From contig NZ_JAEHGC010000010.1 in NCBI RefSeq assembly GCF_016107705.1, forward strand, positions 124,001 to 188,000: 64,000 bases of DNA. The letters run 5' to 3'. The stretch is from Neobacillus cucumis (GTDB lineage Bacteria; Bacillota; Bacilli; Bacillales_B; DSM-18226). Numbering within the stretch: position 1 is the first letter of the stretch; every line of letters starts with the position of its first letter. This document shows positions 62,564 through 64,000 of this stretch, in pieces. The position numbers and the translations under genes are program-made. The notes beneath the pieces were generated by a model. That model did not search any database and was not told the origin of the DNA. It was given only the letters and a program-made list of their open reading frames with translations.

Positions 62564-64000
62564 TTAAAGCTTTACCCTTTGAAGACGTAAAGCGTTTAAT
62601 ACAACCGATACCGAACTGAAAGCCATTGCAGCACCAGCTAACCACGGAGCTAGTAATCCCATTGCAGCAATAGGGATACCGATGCAATTATAAGCTAGCG
62701 CCCAAAAAAGGTTTTGCTTGATATTCCGAATCGTTTTCTTACTCATAAAAATGGCATCTGCTATTGTATTTAAATCTCCCTTTATTAATGTAATATCAGC
62801 AGCCTCCATCGCGACATCTGTTCCTGTACCTAAAGCCATTCCTATATCCGCAACAGCAAGGGCTGGAGCATCATTAATCCCGTCACCGACCATCGCCACT
62901 TTTCTTCCCTCACTTTGAAGTTTTTTGACTTCATCCGCTTTTCCCTCTGGAAGAACTTCAGCAATTACACGATCGATTCCCACCTGTTTAGCAATAGACT
63001 CTGCCGTCCTTGAATTATCTCCTGTAATCATGATGACATTAATATTTAATTCCTTTTAGACGGCGAACAGCTTCTTTTGATGTTTCTTTAATGGCATCTG
63101 CTACGGCAATAATACCGATATATGCTCCATCAATACTTACAAGCATTGCTGTTTTACCGTGAGATTCAAGTGATTCCATCGTTGATATAGCTTGTGTTAC
63201 ATCAATATTTTCACTGTTCATCAGTCTGCGGGTACCGATTAAAACTCGTTTATTTTCCACCATTGCCTTTACCCCATAACCTGGAATAACTTCAAATTCT
63301 TGGACCTCTTTAAGTGGAATATTTTTATCCTTAACCCCCTTAACAATTGCTTGTGCCAAAGGATGTTCAGATTTGTCTTCAGCTGAGGCAACAAGGGATA
63401 AAAATTCTTTTTCATCGATTGTTTCATGCAAAATTACATCCGTTAACTCAGGAATTCCTTTTGTCACAGTACCTGTTTTATCTAAGATTACCGTGTCTAT
63501 TTTATGGGTCCTTTCAAGGTGTTCCCCACCTTTAAAGAGAATGCCGAATTCAGCCGCTCTTCCCGAACCAGCCATAATCGATGTAGGAGTAGCTAGACCC
63601 AATGCACATGGACAAGCAATCACAAGAACAGCAATTAATTTTTCAAGAGCAGTCGCAAAGTCTCCAGGACTGATCCAGATGAACCAGATTAAGAAGGTTA
63701 AAACGGCTATACCCACGACAATCGGAACAAAGATTCCAGAAATTTGGTCTGCCAGACGTTGAATCGGTGCTTTTGATCCTTGAGCTTCTTCGACCACCTT
63801 AATGATTTGAGCTAAGACTGAATCACGTCCAACTTTCGTCGCCTTTACTTTTAAAAATCCATTTTTATTAATGGTTGCACCAATAACGGAATCGCCTAAT
63901 GTTTTATCCACTGGTACGCTTTCACCCGTTAACATGGATTCATCTAAAGAAGAACTCCCTTCCAAAATCTCGCCGTCAACTGGAACTTTTTCACCTGGTT
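62564..64000 (-). pseudogene. copA: Copper-translocating P1B-type ATPase, frameshifted, 5' end outside window
   Basis: C-terminal two thirds of a Cu(I)-export ATPase: TGES phosphatase loop ([14 protein letters not shown]), CPC in [15 protein letters not shown], phosphorylation site [11 protein letters not shown] motif [10 protein letters not shown], hinge [10 protein letters not shown], and the copper-class YN ([12 protein letters not shown]) and MAFSS motifs. The frame breaks near 63045-63050: a G extra in AAAAGGAATT turns [16 protein letters not shown] into RRLKGIKY then stop. Removing one base restores it. The N-terminal metal-binding and TM1-4 lie beyond 64000. Confidence 0.88.

Noticed and set aside
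1..64000. CRISPR arrays, tRNA or rRNA genes, prophage
   Set aside because: No regular spacer-repeat array, no tRNA cloverleaf or rRNA-like sequence and no phage structural genes were seen; the only direct repeats are the operator and dispersed elements listed.

Overview
The window is a low-GC Firmicute chromosome of the family Bacillaceae. Gene content and order repeatedly match Bacillus subtilis: yjzC-yjzD-yjaU-yjaV-med-comZ-fabH; yitS/yitT/ipi/yitU/yitV/yitW; asnO-yisN-yisL; gerPA-F next to addAB; yhjD-yhjE-sipV; comK-yhzC; yhfN-lcfB-lplJ-yhfI-hemY-hemH-hemE-hmoB. Sporulation genes (gerP with a SigK-type promoter), comK and a Bacillus-type Fnr support a spore-forming, competence-capable, facultatively anaerobic bacillus. 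A Neobacillus-like species is a guess. No rRNA, tRNA or CRISPR array was seen.

Layout. 1-7.5 kb: fabH (cut by the window edge) with a FapR operator, med-comZ, yjaV, yjaU, yjzD, clpB under a CtsR operator, yjzC. 7.7-15.4 kb: an anaerobic/molybdenum-cofactor block with two Fnr paralogues, ywiC, mobB, moeA, the di-iron repair gene ric, moaA and a TIGR04053-type radical SAM/SPASM gene. 15.5-28 kb: housekeeping genes, plus a membrane-anchored GH13 protein that has lost every catalytic residue, and asnO. 28-30 kb: an orphan CpaF-like ATPase behind a c-di-GMP-I riboswitch and terminator, then a truncated haemoglobin. 30-40 kb: gerPA-F and addBA. 40-54 kb: an IS1182-type remnant, a dispersed GC-rich palindromic repeat, an LCP-yhjE-sipV operon, comK, lcfB under a FadR box, lipoate ligase and the haem genes. 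54-56 kb: a GntP-type permease and a broken M20 peptidase. 56.5-64 kb: an accessory metal-handling (probably copper) region with small secreted proteins, a histidine kinase/response regulator pair, two lipoproteins, a siroheme-reductase-like protein and a P1B-type ATPase (copA). Both the regulator and copA carry single-base insertions.

Two regulatory networks can be read directly. (1) Four genes (ywiC, ric, the radical SAM gene, the truncated haemoglobin) each have a TGTGA-N6-TCAC-type Fnr box whose centre lies exactly 29.5 bases from the near edge of a -10 box. This is class II activation geometry, and both Fnr paralogues carry the CX2CX4C cluster. A fifth, degenerate site precedes yitV. (2) In the metal region three promoters (Cys-rich secreted protein, histidine kinase, YdhK-like lipoprotein) share a tandem 11-bp direct repeat (TCTGCACATTT type) at a fixed distance from the -10, most simply the operator of the local response regulator.

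Other sites that fit known regulons: FapR (fabH), CtsR (clpB), FadR (lcfB), a LexA-like box (yhjD) and SigK (gerP).
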